Positions 1 through 9,416 of a stretch of DNA of 64,000 nt are shown one piece after another. The notes beneath the pieces are model-generated. The model did no database searches. It was not told the DNA's origin and worked only from the letters and a program-made list of their open reading frames with translations. Every line of letters begins with the position of its first letter. Position 1 is the stretch's first letter. A program made the position numbers and the translations under genes. This stretch comes from Planctomycetaceae bacterium (lineage in GTDB: Bacteria; Planctomycetota; Planctomycetia; Planctomycetales; Planctomycetaceae). The DNA lies in the NCBI GenBank assembly GCA_028284145.1, contig JANQSH010000140.1, positions 56,754 through 120,753 of the forward strand, given 5' to 3'.

Positions 1-87
1 GCCCCGGAACAAACTCCCGGGCTGGTTCAGGTCAATCTTCCGGTTGTTTGGATCGTGATCGATGTGAAAAAGGATCGCATTTGTTAA
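1..87 (+). CDS. C-terminal end of an unidentified upstream gene (partial)
   Basis: Frame 1 is open from the first base to a TAA at 85-87 and encodes 28 residues ending in LPVVWIVIDVKKDRIC. The hydrophobic-then-charged tail looks like a real protein end, but 28 residues do not identify a family. It lies about 90 bp before the SEC-C gene on the same strand. A chance open frame of this length is possible, so confidence is low. Confidence 0.3.
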   Translation, partial: APEQTPGLVQVNLPVVWIVIDVKKDRIC

Positions 88-180
88 CATTCCAGAAGAT
101 TAGACTGGCAAGTCCTTCAGGATGGAAAGATGGATTCGTCACGCGCGACGACGCTCGATTGAGAACACAGGATGAGTTTC

Positions 181-2361
181 ATGGCACACGCCCCTTACGA
201 CCATTGTCCTTGTGGCAGCGGCAGGAAATTGAAATTTTGTTGTGCATCGCTCACGGGAGAGATGGAGAAAATATCCCGTTTGCGCGAAAATAAGCAGGAA
301 GAGGCGGCGCAGCAGGCACTCGAAAAACTGAGTGACGCCCATCCGGAAAATGCATGGGTTGCTACGACCATTGCCTCGATCCATATTAGTAACCAGAAGT
401 ATGAAGACGCCTGGACGGAATTGTCGCAACTTCTCGAAAGCCAGCCGGACCATTTGCTGGCAATTGCTCTGCTGGCGACGGCGAAACTCGCAGCAGAAGG
501 TTTGGAAAACGCGCGACCGGAACTCTATCGCGCGTTTCAACGTTGTCGGCAGGCGTATCCCGACATCATATCCGGGCTGGCATTGGGGATTGCTGCCACG
601 ATGTATGCCAACGGACGGTTTATGTCGGCCCGTCAGCATCTGGCTTTGGCGATGCGTTTTGCACCGGATTCCGAGCGTCCCGATATTTTCCGACGTCTGG
701 TGGAATTCGACAGCAACAAAGATGTCGCGTATCCACTGAGGAGCGTGCACCTGCTCGAAAAACTTGAAGAGGATGATGCGGACGATGCCGTCGTTGCCGA
801 AGCGCAAAAAGCAGCCGCATTAGCGGAGATTGGCTGTTTCGGTAGTGCGGTCACGATTTATACAAAGGTCATTCAGGAGGCCGAGGGTAACCCTGTTCTG
901 TGGGCCAATCTGGGGATCAGTCATGCATGGGAAGGTGACGAATCCGCTGCGGCCAAAGCGTTAAGTTATGCCGCTGAATTGACGGACGATGAAGACCAGG
1001 CCATCGAATGGGAATCGCTTGCTCAACTTCTGCAACTCAACGATTCCGATGCCTGCATCAAGGTACTCAGCCGATCAATTGAAATTGATTCCGTCTCGCA
1101 GATTCTGACGCAGCTTGATCAGATCGACCGGATAGTGCGTGTTGAAGTTCCGGATCACGAAGAGATGCGGCGGCAGGGACACCGGCTTCCGGCTGGGCTG
1201 TTCCAGGTTCTGGATCGATCGTCGGCCCAACTCAACTCGGAGGAAATTGACAAACTCGGTATCGACGATGTTCCCTGCATATTGGCTCAGGTTTCGGTCT
1301 TTAATCCCGACGAAGCAACGCAGGAGCCAGCCAGGTTGTACATCACCGGGCAGGGAGACGAACTGTCCGGTGAGGCAGAAAGACTGCTGAGAGAAAGTCT
1401 CGGCGATGCACTCTCCGGCGCAATTGAGACTGACGACAACGCGGGATACTCGGAAACGATTCCTGAAGAATTCTTCGGCCTGCAATGGCGATGGAGTTTC
1501 CCGCACGAGGTTCCGGTGATCAAGCAACGGGAACTGGAACGTGCGAAATGGGATCAGGTGATTAGCGAGGTCTGGTTTGCGACGCCGTTTCAGGGATTGA
1601 ATGGAAAATCGCCTCAAGAGGCTACTGCTGACCCGCAACTGAAGGTGCGTCTTGCTGCTGCTGTCGTTGTGCTGGATGCCTTTTGCGATCAGTCCGGATA
1701 CACGATCGATCGTATCTCAATTCGACAAAGACTCGGCCTGCCTGAAGAAACCCGAATTGACGCGACCAATGAGACGCCGCTCAAGTCATATTCGTCCTGT
1801 CAGATGATGCGATTAAACATCGAATCCCTGACCGACGAACAGATCTCGACCGTCCTGAACCGTGCCTTGCTTACCTATCATGGTGGTTTCCTCTATCCAT
1901 TGCTGCAGAATGTTCTGACCCGCCCCGCCGTGATGAACAGGCTCGATTTGAATCGGATCTATACCGGCATGGTCGAAATGGCGCGCGACCGCTACGACCG
2001 CGAAGCCTGTTTTCACTGGTTGGAGAAAGGCAAGGAGCAGGCGAAAACAACCGACAAGCCTTTCGAGAACCAGCTGCAGTGGGAAATGCGCGAATTGGCG
2101 ACACGGCTGGAAGATCCGCAGGATCCAAAATTATCACAACTTCTCTCCCGAATGTGGGATTACTACGGACAGAAGTTGCCAGACTTGCGCGATTACCTCA
2201 TCCAGTTGGTGCGTTCCTGCAACATTACCCCCCCTTGGGAAGGTGGCGGGGATTCGGTCGGTACGGGTGACGGTCAGACAGCAGTGGACGGAATCTGGGT
2301 ACCCGGCGGCGAAACGCCTGAAGAGAATTCGGAAAACAAACTGTGGGTCCCCGGGCAATAA
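181..2361 (+). CDS. SEC-C motif and TPR-repeat protein
   Basis: This protein of about 726 residues opens with a zinc-binding SEC-C motif (DHCPCGSGRKLKFCC, residues 6-20), the module found at the end of SecA and in many other proteins. Helical TPR-like repeats follow across roughly residues 30-290 (for example NPVLWANLGISHAWEGDESAAAK). The rest, to about 700, is helical with no family I recognise, and the end is low-complexity and Gly/Glu-rich. There is no signal peptide, so it is probably cytoplasmic. ATG 181 is preferred over ATG 172 because AGGA sits 8 nt upstream of it and the motif then lies at the extreme N terminus, as in other SEC-C starts. The gene ends 23 bp before ribD. TPRs suggest protein binding; no enzymatic role can be read. 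Confidence 0.85.
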   Translation: MAHAPYDHCPCGSGRKLKFCCASLTGEMEKISRLRENKQEEAAQQALEKLSDAHPENAWVATTIASIHISNQKYEDAWTELSQLLESQPDHLLAIALLATAKLAAEGLENARPELYRAFQRCRQAYPDIISGLALGIAATMYANGRFMSARQHLALAMRFAPDSERPDIFRRLVEFDSNKDVAYPLRSVHLLEKLEEDDADDAVVAEAQKAAALAEIGCFGSAVTIYTKVIQEAEGNPVLWANLGISHAWEGDESAAAKALSYAAELTDDEDQAIEWESLAQLLQLNDSDACIKVLSRSIEIDSVSQILTQLDQIDRIVRVEVPDHEEMRRQGHRLPAGLFQVLDRSSAQLNSEEIDKLGIDDVPCILAQVSVFNPDEATQEPARLYITGQGDELSGEAERLLRESLGDALSGAIETDDNAGYSETIPEEFFGLQWRWSFPHEVPVIKQRELERAKWDQVISEVWFATPFQGLNGKSPQEATADPQLKVRLAAAVVVLDAFCDQSGYTIDRISIRQRLGLPEETRIDATNETPLKSYSSCQMMRLNIESLTDEQISTVLNRALLTYHGGFLYPLLQNVLTRPAVMNRLDLNRIYTGMVEMARDRYDREACFHWLEKGKEQAKTTDKPFENQLQWEMRELATRLEDPQDPKLSQLLSRMWDYYGQKLPDLRDYLIQLVRSCNITPPWEGGGDSVGTGDGQTAVDGIWVPGGETPEENSENKLWVPGQ

Positions 2362-2384
2362 GGCATTTCGCGTTTTTTGATCGC

Positions 2385-3515
2385 ATGACGACACCTCAGC
2401 AGCAATTCCCGAATCCAGAAGCCGTGATGCACCGGGCCATCGAACTGGCTCGTCAGGGGATCGGGTATGTCGAGCCGAATCCGCCTGTCGGTGCGGTCAT
2501 CGTCGACGCAAACCTGCAACTCATTGCAGAGGGATACCATCAGAGATTTGGTAGCGATCACGCAGAGATCAACGCATTCTCGAAATCTCGGGCAATTCCA
2601 GACGGTGCAATGTTGTTTGTAACGTTGGAGCCTTGTTGTCATCACGGCAAAACTCCCCCCTGCACCGATGTAATTTTGAATTCGGGCATTCAAACCGTAT
2701 ATGTCGCCGTTCGAGATCCTGCACCACATGTTGATGGTGGTGGGATCCGGAAGCTGGAAGAGCATGGTGTTTCCGTGCATGTTGGTTTGCTGGCTGGAGA
2801 CGCTGCGGAATTGGCGGCTCCCTTTTTGAAACGGATGCAGACGGGGTTGCCCTATGTTCACGCGAAATGGGCCATGACGCTGGATGGAAAAATTGCTGCT
2901 GCGAGTGGCCATTCGCAATGGATCTCCAATGCGAAGTCGCGCGAACGCGTACACGAATTGCGCGGCCGGATGGATGCGATTGTCGTGGGGATCGAAACTG
3001 CTTTGACGGATGATCCCCTGCTGACCGCTCGACCACCGGGACCAGGAACGGCTGCACGAATCGTGTTTGACTCTCAGGCCCGTTTGCCGATTGACTCTCA
3101 ACTTGTGCAAACACTCGATGCCGCGCCGGTTATCGTCGCTGTAGGGAATACCGCTGCGGTTGAGTCTCGCCGCAATCTCGAAGAAGCCGGTGTTGAACTG
3201 ATCATCTGCCCGGAGACAAAGCAGGCTGATGCGCGATATGTCATGGAAGAACTGGGCCGACAGGAATTCAGCAACATATTGATTGAAGGTGGCGGAGCGC
3301 TTTTGGGGACATTCTTCGATGATGGACTGATTGACGAGGTCCACGTTTTCATTGGCTCGAAAATTGTCGGTGGAAAAGCGTCTCTCTCGCCGATTGGCGG
3401 TATCGGGTTGGATGCGATTCCCAATGCCGGGCAATTGCGATATCTGGAGAGTCAGACGATTGATGACGATATCTACGTCCGCGCGAAATTCGTGAGTGAT
3501 GAGCCTCAGGGTTGA
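2385..3515 (+). CDS. ribD: Bifunctional riboflavin biosynthesis deaminase/reductase RibD
   Basis: RibD carries out two consecutive riboflavin steps: deamination of the 2,5-diamino-6-ribosylamino-pyrimidinone phosphate and NADPH-dependent reduction of the ribose to ribityl. The N-terminal deaminase shows the zinc ligands HAEINAF and PCCHHGKTPPCTD. The C-terminal reductase follows from about residue 150 (HAKWAMTLDGKIAA, SNAKSRERVHELRGRMDAI, ILIEGGGALLGTFF). The length of 376 residues is normal for the family. ATG 2385 is chosen; an upstream in-frame GTG at 2343 overlaps the SEC-C gene. No other rib genes and no FMN-riboswitch-like leader are visible, so this is a standalone gene. It ends convergently with the next gene, overlapping it by 10 bp. 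Confidence 0.96.
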   Translation: MTTPQQQFPNPEAVMHRAIELARQGIGYVEPNPPVGAVIVDANLQLIAEGYHQRFGSDHAEINAFSKSRAIPDGAMLFVTLEPCCHHGKTPPCTDVILNSGIQTVYVAVRDPAPHVDGGGIRKLEEHGVSVHVGLLAGDAAELAAPFLKRMQTGLPYVHAKWAMTLDGKIAAASGHSQWISNAKSRERVHELRGRMDAIVVGIETALTDDPLLTARPPGPGTAARIVFDSQARLPIDSQLVQTLDAAPVIVAVGNTAAVESRRNLEEAGVELIICPETKQADARYVMEELGRQEFSNILIEGGGALLGTFFDDGLIDEVHVFIGSKIVGGKASLSPIGGIGLDAIPNAGQLRYLESQTIDDDIYVRAKFVSDEPQG

Positions 3516-5095
3516 TCCTTTTGAGCAACTTTCGCTTCGACTGACTTTGTGTATTCGCCATACTGTCGGTCGAATTCCGCGGCTGAGATGCCCATCAATT
3601 CCGTTAACGGCTTCGCGCGCAACGCGACTTGCGGATTACTGCTGTAGAGTTGCACAAGATGTTCGATCAGAGCATCGCGGTAGCGTCCGTTGTCATAATG
3701 CATCAGAAAGTGGGCCATTCCCGATACCTGCGAGTAGACTTTGCCGATTTCCGGCACCGCCTGGAACTGCCGCAGCCCGAGTCCGGCCAGTCGCCGGTAG
3801 GGAACATAAAACTGGTTTTTCAGGTAGCGATATCGAGCCGCCGCAAAGCGGGTGTAACGCGGGTCACCCAACGAAACTTTCCCATCGCGAATATGGTACG
3901 ACTCCATATAGCAGGCGATCCCTTCAATAATCCAGAAATGAGACTGTCCCCCGACATCTCGCAACCTGCGATCACTTTCGTAGAAGAACTGGTGTGTCGC
4001 TTCGTGAAAAACCGTGCGCAGATTGGCGTTGGTGTCGTCATTGTAGAAGTAGGACACGCGATCGCGTGGGAAATAGAGTCCGTTGGAGATTTCGATGTTC
4101 GGCATTTTACCTCGCAGTCGGTTGATATACTCGGCACGCGTTTTGAAGAAGTGCACTTCGTACGGCGGACGGCGAAGAAGTGTTTCTGATCCGTTGCCAT
4201 TTCCTTCAAACAGTTTTCGCATTTGTTGCGGTGTGTTGAAAAAACTGGCAAAGACACTGAAAAACGTGCGGTGAAATCCCTCCAGGGCAGACGCAATTTC
4301 GACACCTTTTTCCAGGCTATGGTTTGTTTTGACGATGAAGTGTTCGGTGCGCACTTCCCACGCATTCTCAAAGAGTTGACGAACGCGGTTTTCATATTCC
4401 GCTGTTACCCAGCGTCCCTTGTAGAATCGTTCTCCCTTTTCATAACGTTCAACATGCGTAACTGGCAGCCAGCCGAAACGCTCGTGCCAGACCATTCGCT
4501 TGCGATGCATTTCGTAAGTGAAAGGTGTGACCCACATCTTCTGGTAAGGCATGTAACCGAGTAGTCGGCGGGCCAGTCGGTGATCGGGATTCTGTTCGGC
4601 CACATCCCGCACAAGTGTGAAAGCATAGCTGGGGAACCCGGCATGCAAGGCGCGACGCGAAATCAGATAGAGATCGTTGGCATATTTGATCTGGATTTCG
4701 CGGATGCGGGTTTTCCACGCCTGTTCCTCTGGTGGAAGATCGTCAGCGATTTCCGGTTGAAAGTGAATGGGCAGTTCATTCAATCCTTCGTCGGAAGATT
4801 CAGACCGCTCGATCAAGGATTGAATCACGGAAACAGCCGCGGAATTCTGCTGCTGACGGTATTTGTTTGACAGAGAGGAAAGCGTACTTCGGTATTCGAT
4901 CGCCAGCCGATCACGCTGTTGTTGAATCACCTTGAGCGGTGATGGAGTGACGCGATCTTGTGCCTGAGCTTCGCTTTGCAGAGTTACAATCGCAATGCCG
5001 ATGACCGCCAACAGCACTCTCAATGGATGGGAGTCCGTCAATAGATGAGAGTCCGTCTGGCAACGGAGCCTCTGGTCCAGAAGGTATTCATTCAT
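3506..5095 (-). CDS. Secreted DUF1570-type zinc metallopeptidase-like protein
   Basis: A protein of about 529 residues. The hydrophobic segment near residues 20-40 (LRVLLAVIGIAIVTLQSEAQAQ) looks like a signal peptide ending in AQA. The C-terminal half carries a gluzincin-like HExxH (FHEATHQFFYES) followed by WIIEGIACYMES, which supplies the downstream Glu. This is the signature of the DUF1570 / peptidase-MA-like group common in planctomycetes. The middle region (MWVTPFTYEMHRKRMVWH) is a conserved-looking all-alpha/beta section. ATG 5095 is chosen because the longer open frame upstream runs through repeat DNA and would hide the signal peptide. Substrate unknown. A second protein of the same class lies at 34335-37277. 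Confidence 0.88.
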   Translation of the reverse strand: MNEYLLDQRLRCQTDSHLLTDSHPLRVLLAVIGIAIVTLQSEAQAQDRVTPSPLKVIQQQRDRLAIEYRSTLSSLSNKYRQQQNSAAVSVIQSLIERSESSDEGLNELPIHFQPEIADDLPPEEQAWKTRIREIQIKYANDLYLISRRALHAGFPSYAFTLVRDVAEQNPDHRLARRLLGYMPYQKMWVTPFTYEMHRKRMVWHERFGWLPVTHVERYEKGERFYKGRWVTAEYENRVRQLFENAWEVRTEHFIVKTNHSLEKGVEIASALEGFHRTFFSVFASFFNTPQQMRKLFEGNGNGSETLLRRPPYEVHFFKTRAEYINRLRGKMPNIEISNGLYFPRDRVSYFYNDDTNANLRTVFHEATHQFFYESDRRLRDVGGQSHFWIIEGIACYMESYHIRDGKVSLGDPRYTRFAAARYRYLKNQFYVPYRRLAGLGLRQFQAVPEIGKVYSQVSGMAHFLMHYDNGRYRDALIEHLVQLYSSNPQVALRAKPLTELMGISAAEFDRQYGEYTKSVEAKVAQKDQP

Positions 5096-5575
5096 TCTTC
5101 GGCTGCAAATGTTCGGAGGATGGATGGCGTGGAATTGCGTTTTTTCGTCAGCAGCAAACCCGATACTAAAAACGCGAAAAAAAAAGAAACCCGTTAGAGT
5201 ACAGGACGAGGATATCCTTTCTAACAGATTTCTCAATGTTCGATCCGTCAGAGTCAGATTCGACTCTGCTATTTTATAGCAGTTTACCTTTTTGTGTGAC
5301 GGTTTTCGCTCGTGGGAGCTTCTGCCAGCCGACGTGCTACGCACGGCGGTACCCGCGACTTCATTCCGCGATGGCGTAACATCGCGGCTACGATTCATCG
5401 AAACGAATGAGTCACGGGGATGACGGAAAGGCGAAAATCCTGCCGAACTCATCCCGTTCATCCTGTCCGTCTTCCTGGCGAACGAAGTACAGTTCAGTAG
5501 CCGACCGTACTCGCGACAGGTTCAAGCCAGGTTTAACCGAACACTGCGTGCGCGGCTGGTCAACTCAGCTGGTGG
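5096..5575. other. Intergenic region with a partial family-A repeat
   Basis: 480 bp without a supportable gene. It holds a partial copy of dispersed repeat family A (5275-5330), followed by a GC-rich tract with small inverted repeats (GCGATGGCGTAACATCGC around 5370). Open frames here lack ribosome-binding sites and protein character. Confidence 0.6.
5275..5330 (+). repeat. Family A repeat, partial (left part)
   Basis: The stretch TATAGCAGTTTACC...GTGTGACGG...GCTCGTGGGAGC...TGCCAGCC matches the first half of the family A repeats at 31058 and 34155. The right part with the palindrome AGAGCGTAATACGCTCT is missing, so this is a truncated copy. Confidence 0.6.
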
Positions 5576-6058
5576 TTAGGGCTGTTTCTCCACCGGCCAG
5601 ATATATAGCTCATTGATTCCAGTCTCGCCATCGTTGAAGAACACCCAGACTTCAACCCCATCATGACACCAACGATCTCCGCCTGGCTTTGTCGGCTGTC
5701 CAAGTTTCTCGACAACCTCAGGCCGCCCATCCCCGGCAACCAGCTTGCAGGGCAGCGTTTCAGAGTACGAACACCAGTTGTCCTGGGCATAGCCATTGGG
5801 TGGTGGAGTGACTTTGATAACAACCGTATTGATACGGTTTGCACGGTAGAGAAGCGAGTAGGCGTGATCGTCGGGGGTCAAGCTACCGGATGGCCCTTTA
5901 GTGATCTCCTCCAATTTGTGTTCACGAACGAACTTTGTGACCGCTTTGGAATCCCTGGATTGGCCGTACAACATGGCCAGATCCGCCCACACAGGATGCT
6001 CTGCTGCGACAGCAACAGGAGCGGCCAGCAGTGAAAGTAGAACAATCAAAATACGCAT
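5576..6058 (-). CDS. Small secreted protein of unknown function
   Basis: 160 residues. It starts with a classical signal peptide (MRILIVLLSLLAAPVAVAA, cleavage after AVAA). The mature part contains four Trp and three Cys (NWCSYSETLPC, RWCHDGVEVWVFF) that could form a disulfide. It resembles small exported domains with a GxP..V.W.Y..G type ending (KLGQPTKPGGDRWCHDGVEV), reminiscent of BamE/SmpA-like folds, but I cannot assign it. It is transcribed after the desaturase gene on the same strand, with a 42 bp gap. Confidence 0.75.
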   Translation of the reverse strand: MRILIVLLSLLAAPVAVAAEHPVWADLAMLYGQSRDSKAVTKFVREHKLEEITKGPSGSLTPDDHAYSLLYRANRINTVVIKVTPPPNGYAQDNWCSYSETLPCKLVAGDGRPEVVEKLGQPTKPGGDRWCHDGVEVWVFFNDGETGINELYIWPVEKQP

Positions 6059-6100
6059 TGCTGCTCTCCTGGCAAGTCTTCAACCACATAAGTGCAATGA

Positions 6101-7120
6101 CTATTCGGGCAAAGAGGTTTTTTTCGGCTCGGGCCAATGTTCTTTCACATTGGTCGCCAGCCCGCACTTTTGCAACAGGCGAATGACCCAGAAGGTGGGG
6201 TCGAGTTCCCACTTGCGATGGCCGGCATTGGCCGCATTGGGGTGTGCGTGATGGTTGTTGTGCCAGCCTTCTCCGTAAGCCAGCATTGCAACCCACCACA
6301 AGTTACGGGATGCGTCTCGTGTGTCATAGTTGCGATAACCCCAGAGGTGCGTTGCAGAATTGACAAACCAGGTGCTGTGGTAGGCAATGACCATCCGGAC
6401 ACAGACGGCCCAGAAGAAGAACGAGACGGCACCGAACGGACCGCCAATCAGGTATCCGAGTCCCATCAAAGCACCGGCCATCAGGAACAGCCAGTAAACC
6501 TGCGTTCGTTCGAAAAACTGCAACATGGGACGGTCGACGAGTTCCGGCACGTAACGCTGGAAAAGTTTCTGACGTTGTTCGCGTGGAGCTTTGACAAACA
6601 GCCAGAGGATATGAGACCACCATTTGCCTTCCAGCGGCGAGTGTGGATCGCCCTTTAAGTCGGAACGCTGATGGTGCAGCCGATGCACTGCTGCCCAGGT
6701 CAGAGGGGTTCCTTCGCCGGAAATCTGACCTATCGCGAGGACGCCGAATTCGACTGGTCTGGCCAGTTTGAACGAACGATGTGACAAATAGCGGTGATAG
6801 CCGAGACAAATGCCAATGCTGCAAGTGGCCCAATGCAGAATGGCACAAGCGAGGGCAGCCTGCCACGAAAAGAAGAATGGAGCCGCGAGGACACCCAGAT
6901 GCATCGCACCCATCCAGATCAACACGGGCCAGTCCAGGTTACGCCATTTCAGATCGACCGGGGCCGGAACGTATTGCTGTTCCTGAACCGCGACTTCCGG
7001 CTGATGATCGTGCAGAACGGGTTGTTCACCAGAAACCAATGGCTCGTGTTGGAGCGCGTTGTCTGGATCAGTTGTGGTGGAATCATCGGTTGGTGGTACA
7101 AGTATTTGTGAATTCATCAT
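6101..7120 (-). CDS. Membrane acyl-CoA/acyl-lipid desaturase
   Basis: A 339-residue di-iron membrane desaturase of the delta-9 stearoyl-CoA desaturase class. All three histidine boxes are present: HRYLSH (HxxxxH, after the first membrane pair), HRLHHQ (HxxHH) and HNNHHAHP (HxxHH) near the C terminus. Hydrophobic segments lie before box 1 and between boxes 2 and 3. It introduces a double bond into a fatty acyl chain at the cytoplasmic face of the membrane using O2. ATG 7120 is chosen because GAAGGG sits 5 nt upstream. The N-terminal 50 residues are acidic and disordered-looking. The fatty-acid synthesis cluster at 20-24 kb is consistent with such an activity, but the genes are not linked in an operon. 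Confidence 0.94.
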   Translation of the reverse strand: MMNSQILVPPTDDSTTTDPDNALQHEPLVSGEQPVLHDHQPEVAVQEQQYVPAPVDLKWRNLDWPVLIWMGAMHLGVLAAPFFFSWQAALACAILHWATCSIGICLGYHRYLSHRSFKLARPVEFGVLAIGQISGEGTPLTWAAVHRLHHQRSDLKGDPHSPLEGKWWSHILWLFVKAPREQRQKLFQRYVPELVDRPMLQFFERTQVYWLFLMAGALMGLGYLIGGPFGAVSFFFWAVCVRMVIAYHSTWFVNSATHLWGYRNYDTRDASRNLWWVAMLAYGEGWHNNHHAHPNAANAGHRKWELDPTFWVIRLLQKCGLATNVKEHWPEPKKTSLPE

Positions 7121-7715
7121 GTTTCCCTTCGCGTTCGGCCAGACCTGGCTGTCGGATTCTCCTGGCATGCCGAAATTTTGGGTTTCGATCGATGTTCAAC
7201 TGCTCAAACCCGACGAGGGCTCGTTGAGATTCCATTCTCGAAAACATCGAATCGATCGGAGGGGCCCGAATTGACGCGGCGATTGTGCAGGAATTATCGA
7301 CTTGCAGCAAGCGGAGTGTGTCGCCTGGTCGTCATACTTGTGTCAAAGTTCTGTCACGACGTGCAAGTGTTTGTAAGCAAAAGGATTGAGGAGAGTGCAA
7401 GGCCGAAATGGATGCGATGGAAAAGTTGTTTTTTGTCGATTTCCGATTGTGAATTCGATCAAGGCTGCTGGATCGTCGAGACGAAGAGTTGGGTTTGAGA
7501 AGTTGCGAGGTGCGACAATGGAGCGGGTTGTGTCAATCTGTGCCTCAAAACGAAGCTTTGACAATGCATTGCCAAAAGAACGAACTCGACAATTGGGAAC
7601 AGTCTTTCCGCGATGGGAGTTCAATCGGGTGGTGTCTATTTCAAAGTGTACCAGTGAGGAAGCGTTCAATGTTTGAAGGTTGTGCGGTTATGAGCCGGAA
7701 AATTACGATGTCGGG
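7121..7715. other. Intergenic region with a family-C repeat
   Basis: About 600 bp between the divergent desaturase gene and the accessory island. It contains an inverted copy of repeat family C (about 7430-7575). I see no convincing gene in the rest. Confidence 0.55.
7430..7575 (-). repeat. Family C repeat, inverted copy
   Basis: Read on the minus strand, 7575 to about 7430 gives TTGTCAAAGCTTCGTTTTGAGG, then ATTGACACAACCCGCTCC, then a tail ACTCTTCGTCTCGACGATCC. The same order of blocks occurs at 24341 (tail ACTTTTCGTCTTGACGGTCC) and at 56990. This is a dispersed non-coding repeat. Confidence 0.7.
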
Positions 7716-8219
7716 ATGCCTGAAAAACAATCTCCCCAATCTGCATTTTCCAGAGTCATATCCGCCACATATGGGGTGTTGATGGCCATTTGCGTTTTTC
7801 TTGGCGCATCAGAAGTTCCAGAATGGTTGGCCCGTTGGGATAGGATTTTCGGAAACATGGACGCGGAACATGTAGAACTCATTATTCGCATCGCATTTTT
7901 TGCCGCTGCGGGCATCTTTCTAGTTTGGTACTTCAAATGTTGGATCGATTATTTGCGAATCCGTCCCGGGCATCAGATGAAGCAGTACAGAGAATTGATT
8001 CGCAGGGAAATCAAAACTAGCGACGAATCCCAAAAGTGGTGCGAAGATGTCGGCCTGTTCTTCCGGTCTTACGGACACAAATTAACCCTCAGGCATTTCA
8101 AGGATGTCGTCAAGCTTGAAGGACTGACGCCCGGTACCAACGAGTTTAATCGGGCTGTCGACCGTGGAAGACAGCTTTTGAAAAACGAACTGGACAAGCT
8201 GCTTCATAAACCCGTCTGA
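7716..8219 (+). CDS. Hypothetical membrane protein
   Basis: A protein of about 167 residues that I do not recognise. Two hydrophobic segments (VLMAICVFLGAS, and IAFFAAAGIFLVWYFKCWI) are followed by a soluble basic C-terminal half rich in helices (RRQLLKN-like, ending LLHKPV). The start is uncertain: ATG 7716 is used, ATG 7782 is also possible, and neither has a strong ribosome-binding site. It stands first in the accessory island and is followed 58 bp later by a second membrane protein with a similar plan (N-terminal TMs, helical cytosolic tail). The two may form a pair. Confidence 0.65.
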   Translation: MPEKQSPQSAFSRVISATYGVLMAICVFLGASEVPEWLARWDRIFGNMDAEHVELIIRIAFFAAAGIFLVWYFKCWIDYLRIRPGHQMKQYRELIRREIKTSDESQKWCEDVGLFFRSYGHKLTLRHFKDVVKLEGLTPGTNEFNRAVDRGRQLLKNELDKLLHKPV

Positions 8220-8277
8220 AATGAACGTTCAATGTTTGAATCTAGCGACCGGGATATGCGGCGAATAGACTACGGGG

Positions 8278-8904
8278 ATGAAAAAAATCATATGCCGCAT
8301 TCTCGCAACGCTCTTTGGCATTATTGTCGCCGCCTACATCATTGTAGCCCATCTGGCCGGGGCCAGCACGTTGGCAGGCGACATCAAAGATTGGTGGACG
8401 AGAAGCGGTAAACCGATGTACGAAATAATCGAAAAACTTGGACCTTGGAATGCGTTGATTGGCGTACTTATTTTTATCGTGCTGATCAATATTCCGGGTT
8501 CATGGTACAAGTTCATTTTGCGTCGTTTTGGTGTGTGGGAATTTGAATCAGCACATTCCAAACAGGACAATTCCACTGGTGAAGTCGCCCAGAACTCACT
8601 CAGATCAAAATCTCGCGGTGTGGCTGAAAAATCAAAAGCCCGTCGAGAATGGCAGAATGCAATCGACCGCAAACGAAATCAGGGAGAATCGGCATCGTCC
8701 ATCGCAGAGTTGGGCGAATGGCGTGACTCAGTGATCAACATGTTCGGAAATTTTCTGGTTGACCCGGAGCCGTACAAAAAAGAGTTCTTGGATCGAACGT
8801 CTGGGTTGTTGGGTTCCGATCTGAGTTCAAAGAATGCCGTTCGTGAAGGCCTTGAATATCTTCGTTCAAAACGCGGCACGATCGCCGCCAGCGAACTTCG
8901 CTAG
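8278..8904 (+). CDS. Hypothetical membrane protein
   Basis: 208 residues, no recognised family. Two membrane segments (ICRILATLFGIIVAAYIIVA near the N terminus and LIGVLIFIVLINIPGSW near residue 65) flank a short loop. A long, charged cytosolic tail of about 125 residues ends in helical repeats (NAVREGLEYLRSKRGTI). It is on the same strand as 7716-8219 and 58 bp downstream, which suggests co-transcription. The end overlaps the convergent BamE-like gene by 4 bp. No homology-based function can be offered. Confidence 0.72.
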   Translation: MKKIICRILATLFGIIVAAYIIVAHLAGASTLAGDIKDWWTRSGKPMYEIIEKLGPWNALIGVLIFIVLINIPGSWYKFILRRFGVWEFESAHSKQDNSTGEVAQNSLRSKSRGVAEKSKARREWQNAIDRKRNQGESASSIAELGEWRDSVINMFGNFLVDPEPYKKEFLDRTSGLLGSDLSSKNAVREGLEYLRSKRGTIAASELR

Positions 8905-9416
8905 AGCCCCGATTGAAACTTGCTTGTCACCTCTCCATCGTCAAACGTGATAGAGACCAAAATGTATTTACTGCCGTAATGACGTTCCCAATCGTAAACC
9001 TCGGCTTCGGACCATCCAACTTTCATTGACGTCGTGAGTTTACCGCCGGGTCCGAGGATGGCTTGTACCTCTTTCAGCTTCATGCCAGTTTTGATGCGAT
9101 TGAAATTGTGCATCGTTAATCCGGGGCGGTTCAACCGTTCTTCTTCTGCCCTCTCCGCCGCTCTGCGTTTCTCCCACTCGGCATCCGCGATTTTTCTTTC
9201 GGCCTCTTTCTTCTCTTCTTCGATGGCTCTTTCTTTTTCTTCCTCCGCTTCTCTGGCCTCCCGTGCGATCCTGTCCTGTTCGGCTCTCTCAAACGATTCA
9301 ATGACCGAACTGGGATTCAACATTCCCATGAAACATGATGGAATCACGCAAAGCAGGTAGAACAGGCCGGTGATGCCGCCAAGTACGAGCAAAATCACTT
9401 TGGTGGGTTGGTTCAT
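8901..9416 (-). CDS. Membrane-anchored coiled-coil protein with BamE/DUF3862-like domain
   Basis: 171 residues. One N-terminal membrane segment (VILLVLGGITGLFYLLCVI) is followed by a highly charged Glu/Arg coiled coil (about residues 42-95, such as REAREAEEEKERAIEEEKK). A C-terminal domain (HNFNRIKTGMKLKEVQAILG, then YDWERHYGSKYILVSITFDD) has the SmpA/BamE or DUF3862 pattern of GM.......LG.P followed by a Trp/Tyr strand. In other bacteria that fold scaffolds outer-membrane assembly or inhibitors. No lipobox is evident. AGAGGGGG lies 7 nt before ATG 9416. Function in this island unknown. Confidence 0.72.
   Translation of the reverse strand: MNQPTKVILLVLGGITGLFYLLCVIPSCFMGMLNPSSVIESFERAEQDRIAREAREAEEEKERAIEEEKKEAERKIADAEWEKRRAAERAEEERLNRPGLTMHNFNRIKTGMKLKEVQAILGPGGKLTTSMKVGWSEAEVYDWERHYGSKYILVSITFDDGEVTSKFQSGL

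Noticed and set aside
139..807. 222-codon minus-strand frame over the SEC-C gene
   Set aside because: Antisense shadow of a well-supported coding sequence; no ribosome-binding site and no domain character.
2343..2400. FMN riboswitch upstream of ribD
   Set aside because: Only 23 bp separate the upstream gene from ribD and no RFN-type elements are visible.
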